Below, piece by piece: positions 9,614 to 19,699 of a stretch of 64,000 nucleotides of DNA (within the stretch, counting starts at the first letter, position 1; every line of letters starts with the position of its first letter). The stretch is taken from NCBI GenBank assembly GCA_946902985.2, contig OX336389.2, positions 175,160,704 to 175,224,703 of the forward strand, read 5' to 3'. The stretch comes from Meconema thalassinum (taxonomy: Eukaryota > Arthropoda > Insecta > Orthoptera > Tettigoniidae). The position numbers and the translations under genes were made by a program. A model generated the notes under the pieces. That model was not told where the DNA came from. It worked only from the letters and a program-made list of their open reading frames with translations, and ran no database searches.

Positions 9614-11480
9614 TTACAAAAAAAAGTGGTCAATGCAAAGAGATTGCTTGCACCACGCGCACCTTGCATCACTTTCTTTTACACACATATTGCAAGCATG
9701 TTGGATAGCATCATCCTTGCAACAACATTGAACGGGGTTCACAAAGCAAGCAGCCTGTGTTTCAACATAACCAGATTTGTACCAACTATACTTCCACATG
9801 TTACGAAACCGCGGAGAAGATAGTTGGTTGTGGGTCAATGATTGGGTTTTAAAAATATTGTTGCGCAAATGAATGTTAATGTCGAAATTGTTTAATACAA
9901 TTAGGTCATAAAAATAACGAACAAATTGTTTCCATATCCGGAAACCAAGCACTTCTAACGGCAGAATCTTTCCTGTAGTTCTCTGGGGAATAGATTTAAC
10001 AATGACAGTTTTGTTGGCGGGTTTTGACGCTAATATATTTGCTTCACTTTCTGTTGTCCACGAATCCAAGAGTAAAACACTGTCGTCTGGTACACTTTGA
10101 AAATAAACATCTTGTAACCACTTTTGAAGTAACTTTTTAGTTAACTTTCCGGACGGGGACGGCAATACAAATAAATTATCTGCTGTAAACAAAGTTCTTT
10201 TAATAATAGGGCCAAATTCACCGTCCTTTTCTTTTAACACAACTAAGGGCCGGTTCCATCAACCTTCATTAAAATTTTAACGACATGTTAAAGTAATTTA
10301 ACGGAAATGTTAGCAAAATGGTGTTCCATCAACCAACATTACTGCTAACAAATCGTTAACCTATCCGTTATTTTAACATCCCATTCTTGCTCAGTTAAGG
10401 AGTTTAACATAGTGTTAAAATTGGTTACAAGCAAAGTGTCACGATGCAATTTAAATATAAACACACAATGTTTGATCTATAAATAGCCTACAAGTTGACC
10501 ATAAAGATTTTTAAATTTTTTAATAGGCACCTGATTATTAGAAAAACTGAGCTTCACAGATTTGAAGCAGCAATGGGGCAAGTTTAAAAAAAAAAGAACC
10601 ACATGTAGGCCTAAGATAAAGCGACCCCTAAAAAGCAATTTTTGTCACATGGGAACAACAGCTGTCAAATCGACCCTGCTAAACGTCGGCTAGTTTGTAA
10701 TGCAGGGGAGAATGTAGGGTACTGGTTATTTTAAGAAATGCATTACCAGTAGTATTTATTAATAAATAATTCTCCTTTGTAACATGGCAGCCGCATACGA
10801 TCATATACAGTACTTCGAAATCGGCTTTGCGACGCAAAGTAGGCCTAATTTACTCCATTCTGTCTGAAAAGCTTTTCTTTTGTGAAGTAAAGCATTGATA
10901 TGGCAATTGTTGAATTTGAAGAGCACAGTGGAACTGAGCAATTAAATTACTCATCTCTTAGCCTCAATTATTATAAAAATAACTGAAAATATGAGAAAAG
11001 AGCACACCCATCTTCTCAAATCACATGTTAGAGCATCTGTTTGTTTATGTTTCCATCGCCCTTACGCTAGTTCCAGATAATGGCAGCACCGTCGCTTGAG
11101 TTCGCGAATAGCAAAGAAATGAATACAAGTTGACTAGACACAGTTCAGAAGTCTGAAAAACCATCCATGCCGTTCACTGCTTCCTTGATCCTTACAGCAA
11201 GTGACATTTAACGTATCGTTTGTTAACCGACTTGTTAAAAAGTTTCGTGGAACACGTAATCTGTAACAGAATGTTAAAATTATAACGATTTGCTAGCCAA
11301 ATTTAACGCAAGGTTGATGGAACCGGCCCTAACATTTTAGGTAACAGTTCTCCATCGGCAGATATTACAGGCTGAATTGTATAGCTGTGTGTTAATGAGT
11401 TCAACGATTGCGCTTCTGCGAAAATTCTTTTGTCTCCCTTTACATGTAGCGTATGTCCTGCATGGAACCATCGCGTGCTG
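9614..11480 (-). pseudogene. DDE endonuclease-type transposase with C-terminal zinc motif, split by a MITE
   Basis: Minus-strand coding starts near 11480 (GHTLHVKGDKRIFAEAQSLN), runs through SYTIQPVISADGELLPKML, is interrupted by the MITE at 10247-11329, and resumes in the same frame as VVLKEKDGEFGP down to 9614. Further motifs are DSVLLLDSW (second acidic residue) and TTGKILPLEVLGFRIWKQF, a pattern seen in pogo-like DDE_1 transposases. The C-terminus has paired cysteines (CNMCVKES, CAWCKQSLC, IDHFF), suggesting a zinc-binding tail. The N-terminal DNA-binding domain is absent because transposon terminal sequence abuts the DDE core. With the MITE removed the frame is open, so the copy was intact in this part until recently. 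Exact family is uncertain. Confidence 0.75.
10247..11329. mobile_element. Harbinger-type MITE inserted in the transposase
   Basis: Perfect 20-bp terminal inverted repeats, GGGCCGGTTCCATCAACCTT and its complement, are flanked by the 3-bp duplication TAA (10244-10246 and 11330-11332). A TAA/TTA target and GGGCC termini are typical of PIF/Harbinger. The 1083-bp interior has repeated 'gttaaa' motifs near the ends and no transposase. Its removal restores the surrounding reading frame exactly (PKML joined to VVLKEK). Confidence 0.92.
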
Positions 11481-11618
11481 CTTGGATTTAAGGTCAGCTT
11501 TACCTCTCCCCACCTCCTCGCCCATGCCACCGCCCGGCAGGTTTTTGGCATTCAAAACTGAAAGTGGCCCGTGCAGTTTTCACTACGTCATTGTACAACA
11601 TTGTACTACAAAGTAGCC

Positions 11619-11740
11619 GCTTGCTTTACGAACCCCGTTCAATTTTGTTTCAAGGATGATGCTATCCAAAATGCTTGGGATATGTGTATAAAGGAAAGTG
11701 TTGCAAGGTGTGCGTGGTGCAAGCAATCTCTTTGTATATA
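11619..11740 (+). pseudogene. Second copy of the DDE transposase C-terminus
   Basis: AACFTNPVQFCFKDDAIQNA, WDMCIKES and CAWCKQSLC repeat, on the plus strand, the zinc-binding tail encoded on the minus strand at 9614-9760. This proves that part of a second transposon copy lies in opposite orientation. Confidence 0.85.
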
Positions 11741-11744
11741 TACA

Positions 11745-12115
11745 CCGCGGACAGGCCAACAAGGACCACGCAAATATCACTTCTTTATAGGTCTAGTTTC
11801 CTTCTTTCTCTTCCAGAAGTCCTTCATCCTGGTCGACTGCGCAGCACTTCTTTCAGCAGTCCATTCTCCTCTGTTGAGATTCTTCTTCTCCCCGACAAGA
11901 ATTTTGAGGCCAAATTTTTTTTTCTGTACTCTATTCGATTTAGACAATCTTCTTCAGTATTTTTGAATTTTTGAAGTTCTTCTTTCATTTGTTTTACATA
12001 GTCTCCTTGCCCTTTATAGTTCCAGATTTTATCAAAAATTTGTATGTTTAACCTTGAGCAATCCATGCGGACCATATGTCCGTAGAACTGAAGTCGCCGT
12101 TTTCTGATCATTACT
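11745..12115 (-). pseudogene. LINE 3' fragment
   Basis: Minus strand reads RRLQFYGHMVRMDCSRLNIQ then IFDKIWNYKGQGDYVKQMKE, the basic post-RT region of a non-LTR element. Comparison of the two transposon arms shows it interrupts the right arm between 'caatctctttg' and 'attgaccaatt'. A relative with the terminal part of the same protein is at 35195-35445. Confidence 0.7.
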
Positions 12116-12546
12116 TCAATTGACCAATTGACCAATTTTTTGTAAGCATTCACTATTGCAAGGATTACAAAGAGTAAAACAGAAAAAAAAAAGGTAGTTT
12201 TATTTATTTACAGGATGGCCAAGTGCAAAACATCACAATATGTTGCATTTTATACTCTAATCGTGAGGATAGAAGAGTGAGGGGAACCTTTAAGGTGGGG
12301 AATGCATCGCAGCACGGCAGGTTGCTGTCTAGTGGCCGGGAGCCATCGCATGCTGCTAGGATTGAAGGTTAGCTTTACCTCTTCTCACCTACTCGCTCAT
12401 GCCGTCGTCCGGCAGATTTTCGGCGTTCAATATTGAAATCGGGCCATGCGGTTTTCACTACGTCATTGTACAACTTTGTAGGATTATTGTGTACTAAATT
12501 TCAACCAGATCAGAATTTTACACCGCGATCCGTTCCCTTGTTAGTG

Positions 12547-14030
12547 TTAAAGTTGGAATTACCTCATCTATAAACTTAGTGTTAAAGTTATGTTATAAGA
12601 CATTGCTCCTAATTATACCTTCACTTTCACCGTTATACTCCAACCTGCAATTAGCCCAAAATGTGTGATCCAAGGTTTCTTAAAAATGGTCACGAATGGG
12701 GTTATACTGTCCCATGTTACCAATGGTTTCCACAAGTTGACTTTTAATGCTTAAATGCTTCTAGATTACAAAATGATCTGCATTGCAGGTGATACAATGG
12801 AAAGAAAACATAAAAAAGGGTTTGGTAGTGGGCGATATTTTGACTTACACAACGAAAATCTGGAGAAAACTATAGACGCAGAAAGAATTAAGTCTTCGGA
12901 AAACGGATGAAAAATACGGCGTCCCAAGAAGGAAACCATTAGTAGCGACAGTTCTATCCATTTCTCATAGACATTATGAGTGCAAGTTCATGAGAAATTA
13001 CAACGGAGAAAAAATATTAATTGTATTTCCAAATATAGGTGACGTTTCAGATTTGATACTGCCCCCAAATTAAGCAAAAACTAATACTTAAGGCTGTACA
13101 ATGGGTAGACATGTTTGCAGGTCTACGATTATGTTACAGTATTCCAAAACTCTATATTATGCTTCTTTCCTTCTTAATCTATTACAATACAAAAATGAAT
13201 AATTTATTACATATTGTATTATAATATATTTTAAGTTAATAACAGTCTAAGTTACAAAATGTTCAACTTGGGGGACAAATGAGTAAGTATGGTCTCCATA
13301 TGAGATTCATGTAACTGTCCCAAGTATCCTCTATGAATAAAAATTAATTTTTCTCCTTAATTGGTAGAATGAAGTAGAACTAGAGGGCCTGTGCAAGAAA
13401 TCTTGCATGTGTTAAATCACCTGCCCGGCTTTATTGTTATGCGGGTTTGAGGCGACACAATTCTGGCAGGGGCTATCGTCTTGTTTATTTGTTTAAATGC
13501 ACTTTATAAACACTACATATATTTCCATTGATTGTACTATTGAGAAGATTTGGAAGATTTTGGAACAAACTGCACCTTCTAATTCCCTCTAGTTTAAGAG
13601 CTTGAGTTTTGTGAAACATACCGTAGCATTTTGTACATGTGATGATATTTGTATTGCTATCAATAGTATTCATCACTGCTGGAACAGAGAAAGCAGTGAC
13701 CTTAAGATGTTGAAAAATAAAACTGTCCCAAGTTTTCCCAGATGACGGTACATAACACAAATTTGAAATACCCAACTCGCCAAACACATACCTCGGGGCA
13801 CAACGATTCATCATTATACAGTGCAGACTGTACCACTATCTCCGGGAAAATACATTGCATTACAACGCTGACAAGTTTTAGTTCATATATCTAGCACTGG
13901 CAAGGATTCATCAAACACGCAATACCAATACCATATACAAAGCGACCAAAAGTGGAGTAATAATGTTGGCAAATTATGGTGACATTTTACTTAATAATCT
14001 ATTGGCTTTCACATCCCAATGAATTTTAAG
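12547..14030. other. Mostly gene-free; one helix-turn-helix remnant
   Basis: AT-rich DNA. A minus-strand frame of 109 codons at 13485-13814 has no recognisable motif and is regarded as chance. The only interpretable piece is the HTH remnant at 12844-12940, listed separately. Confidence 0.5.
12844..12940 (+). pseudogene. HTH_psq-like DNA-binding remnant
   Basis: Two overlapping frames give LHNENLEKTIDAERI and then ELSLRKTDEKYGVPRRKP, the pipsqueak/CENP-B type helix-turn-helix found at the start of many pogo-like transposases. A one-base frameshift near 12887 separates the halves. No DDE domain follows. It could be the displaced N-terminus of the transposase family at 9614-11480. Confidence 0.55.
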
Positions 14031-14032
14031 TC

Positions 14033-14450
14033 TTTAACAATATAAAATAGTTTTAATGCTTAGATCAGTTACATGTTTCGAACCGCATAGGTTCTTCCTC
14101 GGCCCAAAATTGTTTGCCTATTAAATTTAAAATCACATTTGATAATAGGGTGGAAACTAATGAAATATGAGTAAGATTAGAACAAATTCAAAATCTTTTT
14201 GATTAAAAATGTTTCTTGTCTAAAACATTATACTCTTCAGAACAGGCTATTGTAAAATTGACATCGATGCAGAATATGAGTGAAGAAAACTTGCTGCTCA
14301 TCTCACTCATATTCTATTTCATCTGTTTCCACCCCATTATCAAATGTAATTTTAAATTTGATAGGCAAGCAATTTTGGGCCGAGGAGGAATCTACAGTAT
14401 GCAGTTCAAAACATGTAAGTTATCTGAACTAATTATTTTAACAATGAAGC
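14033..14450. repeat. Inverted repeat element, arms ~145 bp
   Basis: The left arm (about 14033-14175) and right arm (about 14298-14450) are near-perfect reverse complements, for example 'cggcccaaaattgtttgcct' against 'aggcaagcaattttgggccg'. A loop of about 120 bases separates them. No transposase or clear target duplication. It is probably a fold-back MITE. A 109-codon frame through the right arm (14216-14545) is a by-product. Confidence 0.75.
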
Positions 14451-15430
14451 ATTGGCTGGGCAGAATAAATTATTTTACAATGTCAAATATTGATAGTCAA
14501 TGTGGAACCAATTTTCTCAAAAATAAGATTCACATCTTACTTTAAGTCTATTCCAATCTCCCCTGTATGAACTTGACCTAGCACATTTAATATGCTGAAT
14601 CCAACATACACCTAATGAATGACATACTATGTAACTTAAAAATTGTACATTCTTCAGCTTAATATACGGTATTAAGGCACTTAGTGGTACATCACTTGCA
14701 ATGTTGGTAAATTAAAACGGCTTGTTATTAATTATGACTCAGTTATATAGGTACATAAACTGAATAATCCATACATATGACTTGGTCAATTTCCACTAGG
14801 CCTAAGTTATAGGTTGTTTAACAATAAGAAATATAATTCTCTTGGGCTATCTTCAAGTGCACCCATAATACAGCGGCAAAAATGCTGTTTGAAAACATCT
14901 AGTTTCAACAGCATAATTTTAATTGCGACCTTTTAAACACTCTCTGCTAGTTTATATTAACTTTCATGTAGGCTATGTGCTTCTTAAAGAACCTACTCCT
15001 TTCTGAAGGTTTGTCAAAGTTGGATCTGATTGTATGCCTACACTGGGATAAAGCCATGAGAAGAAAATTATGGGACTCCAAGTTCATTTGTTCATGTGTT
15101 GCTCATTTCAAAGTATGCGAGTTTACAATTTGAACACTGTATTGTACTCAAAATTAATGTAGATCACTCATTTACGAGTGGAACTTTATTTTCTATTTGG
15201 GCATTTTACACTGGATTGTAAGCAATGTAAACACTGAGGAACATCGGATCAGGGGTATGATTTTCACTGTTCTTAAACTTGATGCCGGTAGTATCTGCGC
15301 ACGCCCGCTTAGGGGCATGGTGTACGGTAGACAGTCACACTTTCAATGTGTACCATGCAAATTTTGTCCTTTCTCCTCATTGAAAGCCTATTTTGAAGTA
15401 TTTTCAGTCCCACATTGAAACTCTTTGAGT
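14451..15430. other. No gene recognised
   Basis: AT-rich DNA. A 73-codon plus-strand frame at 15197-15418 shows no domain. No terminal repeats seen. Confidence 0.5.
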
Positions 15431-15499
15431 CATTGAACCCTCCCACAATGGGGATAATGTGGAAGGAGAAAATAGAGGATAATGGCTATGAAATATAGG

Positions 15500-15690
15500 G
15501 AAATGGACACACTAACCCTTGCATGCTCTAATGGTTTAGAGGTCAAAGAGAATAAGAGTTGGCAGAGAGAGATCAGACAGAAAAATTACAAGAGTGAGCT
15601 AGCACAAGCATGAGGAAGCAATTACAGACTCTGCTATACGATCCTTGGTAGCCAACCTCATACTTCGGCAGAGAAGGAGAGGAACACTAC
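15500..15690 (+). repeat. Dispersed repeat, second copy of the 4180-4400 family
   Basis: Shares in order 'agagttggcagagagagatc', 'gctagcacaagcatgaggaa' and 'ccttggtagccaacc' with the copy at 4280-4380. Diverged, without an open frame. Confidence 0.55.
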
Positions 15691-16129
15691 ACCATGACCT
15701 ACTCTGAATTAAAAGTCTAGTCACTTTCAAGTGGAGCTAGGGAAATATTATAATAGAATCTGATCTACCTGACGTAGGTTAGGAGTCTATCCCTGATAAG
15801 TAGTCTACCTCTGATAAGACCACAATCTACAGGTTTTGGTTTTCCTCAACCATCAATGACAGTTTCCATTTGTAATAGATGGTGGGTTGGATTAGATAAG
15901 TTCGTTTAAGTAGCTCAAACTGCTAACATCAAGCTAGGATACACACCTCCAAAAATTGTTATTGGTGAAACATAGGTCGATTGACTGCAAATTACTGTTG
16001 TTGATTCATTCAGGGGCTTTGTGACACTGTGGTCATATAGCCCAGTATACTTTGGTGTGTGTAAAATCAGTCTGACAATTATTGTTGTTGTGATGACTGT
16101 ATTAGTGTATGTATTTGTAATTGAGGCTA

Positions 16130-16365
16130 GGATTGGGTATGAGGTATCATCCTAGCATTATCTTAGAATTGAAGTGGGGAAACCATGAAAAATCACTTCA
16201 TGACGATTGAGGTGGGAATCAATCCTACCTCACGAGGCTGAATGTACAGTATCCCCCAGCCCTCAGACCAGAATTACATTTCTTGGCAGAGCCGGATTCG
16301 AATCCAGACATCAGAGATGACAGCTAAGAATGCTAGCCACTGCGCCTCTAGGTGGACTACAAACC
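16130..16365 (-). mobile_element. tRNA-derived SINE (minus orientation), decayed
   Basis: The reverse strand has an A-box-like TGGCTAGCATTC region and the B box GGATTCGAATCC, followed by a body containing the complement of 'ggggaaaccatgaaaaatca', also present at 53398-53420. The paired similarity marks one SINE family with copies at 16.2 and 53.4 kb. Confidence 0.6.
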
Positions 16366-16489
16366 GACGATGACAACAGGGGATAGTATAGGTCGCGATC
16401 CATTACACTACAAAATTTCCCTAGAAACATCCATGATGTCATGGACGACACTAATGCTTTAAACGATGCATACATGTTAAATTCTGTGT

Positions 16490-16583
16490 GTTAATAAGGC
16501 TTTACATACAAATACAAACCTAATCTGGGGTTTACACCACAGACCCACCCCTGCTTGTATTACAAGCAGCAATTTCCGTCAAG
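16490..16583 (-). repeat. Dispersed module X adjoining the minisatellite
   Basis: Reverse complement reads 'gctgcttgtaatacaagcag' and then 'ctggggtgtaaacccca'-like sequence and 'ttaggtttgtatttgtatgt'. The same block occurs twice at 21939-22177 and once at 36475-36562. It directly abuts the first unit of the 40-bp minisatellite. Confidence 0.7.
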
Positions 16584-17289
16584 TCGTCTAACCTAGTAAC
16601 GGCCAATGGTTTCTTCCAGACAGTCATCTAACCTAGTAGCGGCCAATGGTTTCTTCCAGACAGTTGTCTAACCTAGTAGCGGCGAATGGTTTCTTCCAGA
16701 CAGTTGTCTAACCTAGTAGCGGCGAATGGTTTCTTCCAGACAGTCGTCTAACCTAGTAGCGGCCAATGGTTTCTTCCAGACAGTTGTCTAACCTAGTAGC
16801 GGCGAATGGTTTCTTCCAGACAGTCGTCTAACCTAGTAGCGGCCGATGGTTTCTTCCAGACAGTCGTCTAACCTAGTAGCAGCCAATGGTTTCTTCCAGA
16901 CAGTCGTCTAACCTAGTAGCGGCCAATGGTTTCTTCCAGACAGTGGTCTAACATAGTAGCGGCGAATGGTTTCTCAGCTTTATTCGACTCCATAATGGAA
17001 TGGTTTCTTCCAGACAGTCGTCTAACCTAGTAGCAGCCAATGGTTTCTTCCAGACAGTGGTCTAACCTAGTAGCGGCCAATGGTTTCTTCCAGACAGTCG
17101 TCTAACCTAGTAGCGGCCAATGGTTTCTTCCAGACAGTCGTCTAACCTAGTAGCGGCCAATGGTTTCTTCCAGACAGTCGTCTAACCTAGTAGCGGCGAA
17201 TGGTTTCTTCCAGACAGTCATCTAACCTAGTAGCGGCCAATGGTTTCTTCCAGACAGTCGTCTAACCTAGTAGCGGCCAATGGTTTCTT

Positions 17290-17369
17290 GACAATTTAAT
17301 GGGTTAAGGGGTCTCCGCCCAATCAATACAAATTGATTGGGCGGAGACCCCTTAACCCATTAAATTGTC
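17290..17369. repeat. Perfect 80-bp hairpin inside the minisatellite
   Basis: Two 38-base arms, starting GACAATTTAATGGGTTAAGG, are exact reverse complements around the 4-base loop ACAA. About 54 bases of unrelated sequence follow before the minisatellite resumes with 'aatggtttctt', which also precedes the hairpin, so a 135-bp insertion with that 11-bp duplication is possible. Confidence 0.9.
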
Positions 17370-17540
17370 ATTGTACACGTCAATACGGACCTTGCGAAAT
17401 GGATAATCCTCCAATTAATCTTCAATGGTTTCTTCCCGACAGACATCTAACCTAGTAGCGGCCAATGGTTTCTTCCAGACAGTCGTCTAACCTAGTAGCG
17501 GCCAATGGTGTCTTCCAGACAGTCGTCTAACCTAGTATAT

Positions 17541-17606
17541 CAGGGGCCGATAACCTAGATGTTAGGCCCCTTAAAACAACAATTATCATCATCATCATCA
17601 TCATCA
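17541..17606 (-). repeat. I-like LINE 3' end inserted in the minisatellite
   Basis: 'aggggccgataacctagatg' followed by 'ttaggccccttaaaacaaca' and (ATC)n is the 3' terminus also seen at 3190-3245 and 34003-34050. It is a very short 5'-truncated insertion. Confidence 0.75.
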
Positions 17607-18034
17607 TCTAACCTAGTAGCGGCCAATGGTGTCTTCCAGACATCTAACCTAGTAGCGACCAATGGTTTCGCCCAGACCATTTCCTAACCAAGTAGCGACC
17701 AATGGCTTCGTCTCACCATGGCTTTAGAAGAGTACAGAGGAACTTTTCAATTAAATTGAACTAAAAGTAATTTATGAACATTCGTAACTCACCACTACCC
17801 CTCGCACTTGAATACGTCTCTACATCGTCGTGTAAGGACGCAGTGTTTGAAACCTCATACAGCAGACCAATTCAAGCCACACCATCAAACTAACGAACAA
17901 CGTCCTCAAGTTTTCTGCGATGTCATCGACTACAATAAAAATTTCCCCAGACACGTATGTATCATGGTGTATACTTGAACCGACAGCCGTAGCAATATTT
18001 TTACCACCTTATCGTGTTGGAAGCCATTTTTCAG

Positions 18035-18167
18035 TGATGCCTTTGTAAACTAAATTTAAATGATTTTCAGTCGGTCAACACGATCGCACCCAATTGTAAT
18101 GGGTTTAGGGAGTAGCCTAACTCCCATTACAATCGAGTGCAATAGTGTTGACCAACTTAAAAGCATG
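18035..18167. repeat. Fold-back element, diverged family member
   Basis: Contains the family signature 'ttttcagtcggtcaacacg' at 18063-18081 and a palindrome whose arms are 'cacccaattgtaatgggttt' and its diverged complement, ending 'gtgttgaccaactt'. A leader 'ttggaagccatttttcagtg' resembles that of the 19120 and 54226 copies. Confidence 0.75.
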
Positions 18168-18660
18168 TAGCCTTTATTTCTTTTTATCACAGTTAAAAAG
18201 ATTTTTAAAAACATCTTAGTCTTTATGGACTTGTGAGCAGAGAAAGCCAATGGTTGCCAGTGTATTCGTATGGTATGATACCCAATCCACATAGCTGTAT
18301 ACTTAAACTGTTCCCAATTGGAAATCACCAACAGTTTCCCTGCATTACTATCAGAAGCTACTTATCTTGTTGAACAAGCATAAGGTAAGCCGCAAATGTG
18401 GTTTGAATGATTTACTCACCAGTAGGCTACAAAACCAACGGTTACATCAAGTAAATGTGGGGTTTTCACGTACATGACAGCGCTGTTTAAGCCTGGAGAG
18501 TTATTGCAAAAATAATGAGTCTCCAATTGCAGTACAGAGAAGGTTTCGCCCCCATCTTGAGTCGAGATGTCATGAAGTCCCTCATCACCGAGCGATCATT
18601 AGATGGGCAGAACAGTTTTGTTCCACTGCTCTGAACTTCCAACCATATATAACGCAGGGC

Positions 18661-18861
18661 ATGCAACAGCTGACAAAACGTGATCAACTTGACCAAAATA
18701 CCTTCGCACTCCAGTTCCTAAGACGTGTAGCAGCCAACCTGGAGATTCTTAACAACCAACTCATGTCGAACGAAGCACACTTCCAAAAATTCGGGAATGT
18801 CAAAAAACGCAATGACTGCGAGGTATGCGGACATGCTGAACCTTTTTTCTCCTTCCACAGT
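18661..18861 (+). pseudogene. Mariner-like transposase fragment, first catalytic region
   Basis: The frame reads LDQNTFALQFLRRVAANLEI, LNNQLMSNEAHFQKFGNVKK, RNDCEVCGHAEP. This fits the region around the first catalytic Asp of arthropod mariner-type transposases, usually written (S/D)DEAHF...G.VNKQN...W....P; here the Asp is Asn (SNEAHF). The fragment is cut off at 18861. A second fragment of what may be the same gene is at 19580-19651, with a fold-back element between. Confidence 0.65.
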
Positions 18862-19119
18862 TGATTAACCACCCCGAAATTTGGTATCAACGGGACGGGG
18901 CAAATAGCACATACTGTACGGTTCCCAGCTCGTGATCCCTGTTGCGTGGGAAAGGATGAGGGAGGGAAAGTGGAATGGAGCGAGGGCGAGAGAGAGTGTG
19001 CTGCCGAGTGCTAGACGAGGAAACGTTGGCAATGCTGTTGTGAGAGCATTCGGCACGAAGGTGGCATCGTATCAGTATACACTGGCTGTTGTCATTAAGT
19101 TACCATAGTTTAAGATGTG

Positions 19120-19342
19120 TTGTGGTGTTTGAAGCCATATTTTCAGTGTTGCCTTAGTAAACAAGAGTTTAGTGCTTTTCAGTCGGTCAACACGAATGTA
19201 CCCAAAAGAGATGGGTTATGCCCTAATCCTGAAATAAATTACATGAGATTAATAATCTCATGTAATTTATTTCAGGATTAGGGCATAACCCATCTCTTTT
19301 GGGTACATTCGTGTTGACCGACTGAAAAGCACTAAACTCTTG
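19120..19342. mobile_element. Fold-back element: leader plus long palindrome
   Basis: A unique leader ('ttgtggtgtttgaagccata') is followed by two near-perfect inverted arms of about 80 bases meeting at 'gagattaataatctc'. The arms begin 'aaacaagagtttagtgcttt' and contain 'ttttcagtcggtcaacacg'. The flanking duplication is TTTAAGATGTG at 19109-19119 and 19343-19353. An almost identical copy lies at 54226-54448, so the family moved recently. Confidence 0.9.
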
Positions 19343-19579
19343 TTTAAGATGTGCACGGATACAATGATTTTTACCAAGTGTGCCTTTATCTTCAGAAGTA
19401 TCGGAAAGAGTTTGAAGTAGCAATTTCACTGCAATCTTCATCTTCATCTCAAAAGTTAATGTTTCCTGTACCGGCAGTAGTAGATGTCAGGTTGTCAACT
19501 GATGTTACGCAGGTAGTGCGGTCGTACTTCTCGCAAGGGTCATGAGCTGAGAACCATACAATAAGGCATGCAGCAGACT

Positions 19580-19651
19580 GATTTCCCGATTTGGAGACTG
19601 CCAGTGGCATCGTCAGATTTAACGGCCACAGACTTCTTTCTGCGGAGGTAG
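19580..19651 (+). pseudogene. Possible third catalytic region of a mariner-like transposase
   Basis: The frame DFPIWRLPVASSDLTATDFFLRR resembles the motif 'W PPRSPDLTPCDFFLWG' around the last catalytic Asp of mariner-type enzymes. It is on the same strand as, and about 0.7 kb downstream of, the fragment at 18661-18861, which is the expected order. Short, so only suggestive. Confidence 0.4.
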
Positions 19652-19699
19652 GATACTTGACTACTCCCGGATACAAGAAGCCGAATGGTGATGACCTAT

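Larger units (their letters stand above)
9046..12546. mobile_element. Composite DDE transposon bounded by long inverted repeats
   Basis: The outer ends match as inverted repeats: CACTTACCAGGGAACGGATC from 9046 and the complement of CACTAACAAGGGAACGGATC ending at 12546. Similarity then runs inwards for roughly 400 bases on each side. A third partial copy of the same terminal sequence lies at 11440-11612 in right-end orientation. Another copy of the transposase C-terminal zinc motif is on the plus strand at 11619-11740. The simplest reading is two head-to-head copies: copy A from 9046 to 11612 with transposase on the minus strand, and a truncated copy B from 11613 to 12546. The flanks share 'ggaattacctcatctata' (9029-9046 and 12556-12573), so the target duplication is not simple. 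The SINE, MITE and LINE inside are later insertions. Confidence 0.7.
16584..17715. repeat. 40-bp minisatellite (~22 units, interrupted)
   Basis: Units of 40 bp ('ctaacctagtagcggccaat' + 'ggtttcttccagacagtcgt') repeat with few substitutions. Nine and a half units run to about 16965, a short unrelated interruption follows, then about seven units to 17289, an 80-bp hairpin insertion, three more units, a LINE tail at 17541-17606, and two or three diverged units. Variants alternate (ggccaat/ggcgaat; cgtct/tgtct/catct), suggesting higher-order duplication. There is no spacer/repeat architecture as in CRISPR. Confidence 0.95.

Noticed and set aside
13485..13814. 109-codon minus-strand frame with several cysteines
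   Set aside because: Cysteine spacing fits no zinc motif and there is no supporting context.
16584..17715. Regular repeats that could suggest a CRISPR array
   Set aside because: Units are contiguous 40-mers with no variable spacers, in a eukaryotic context.
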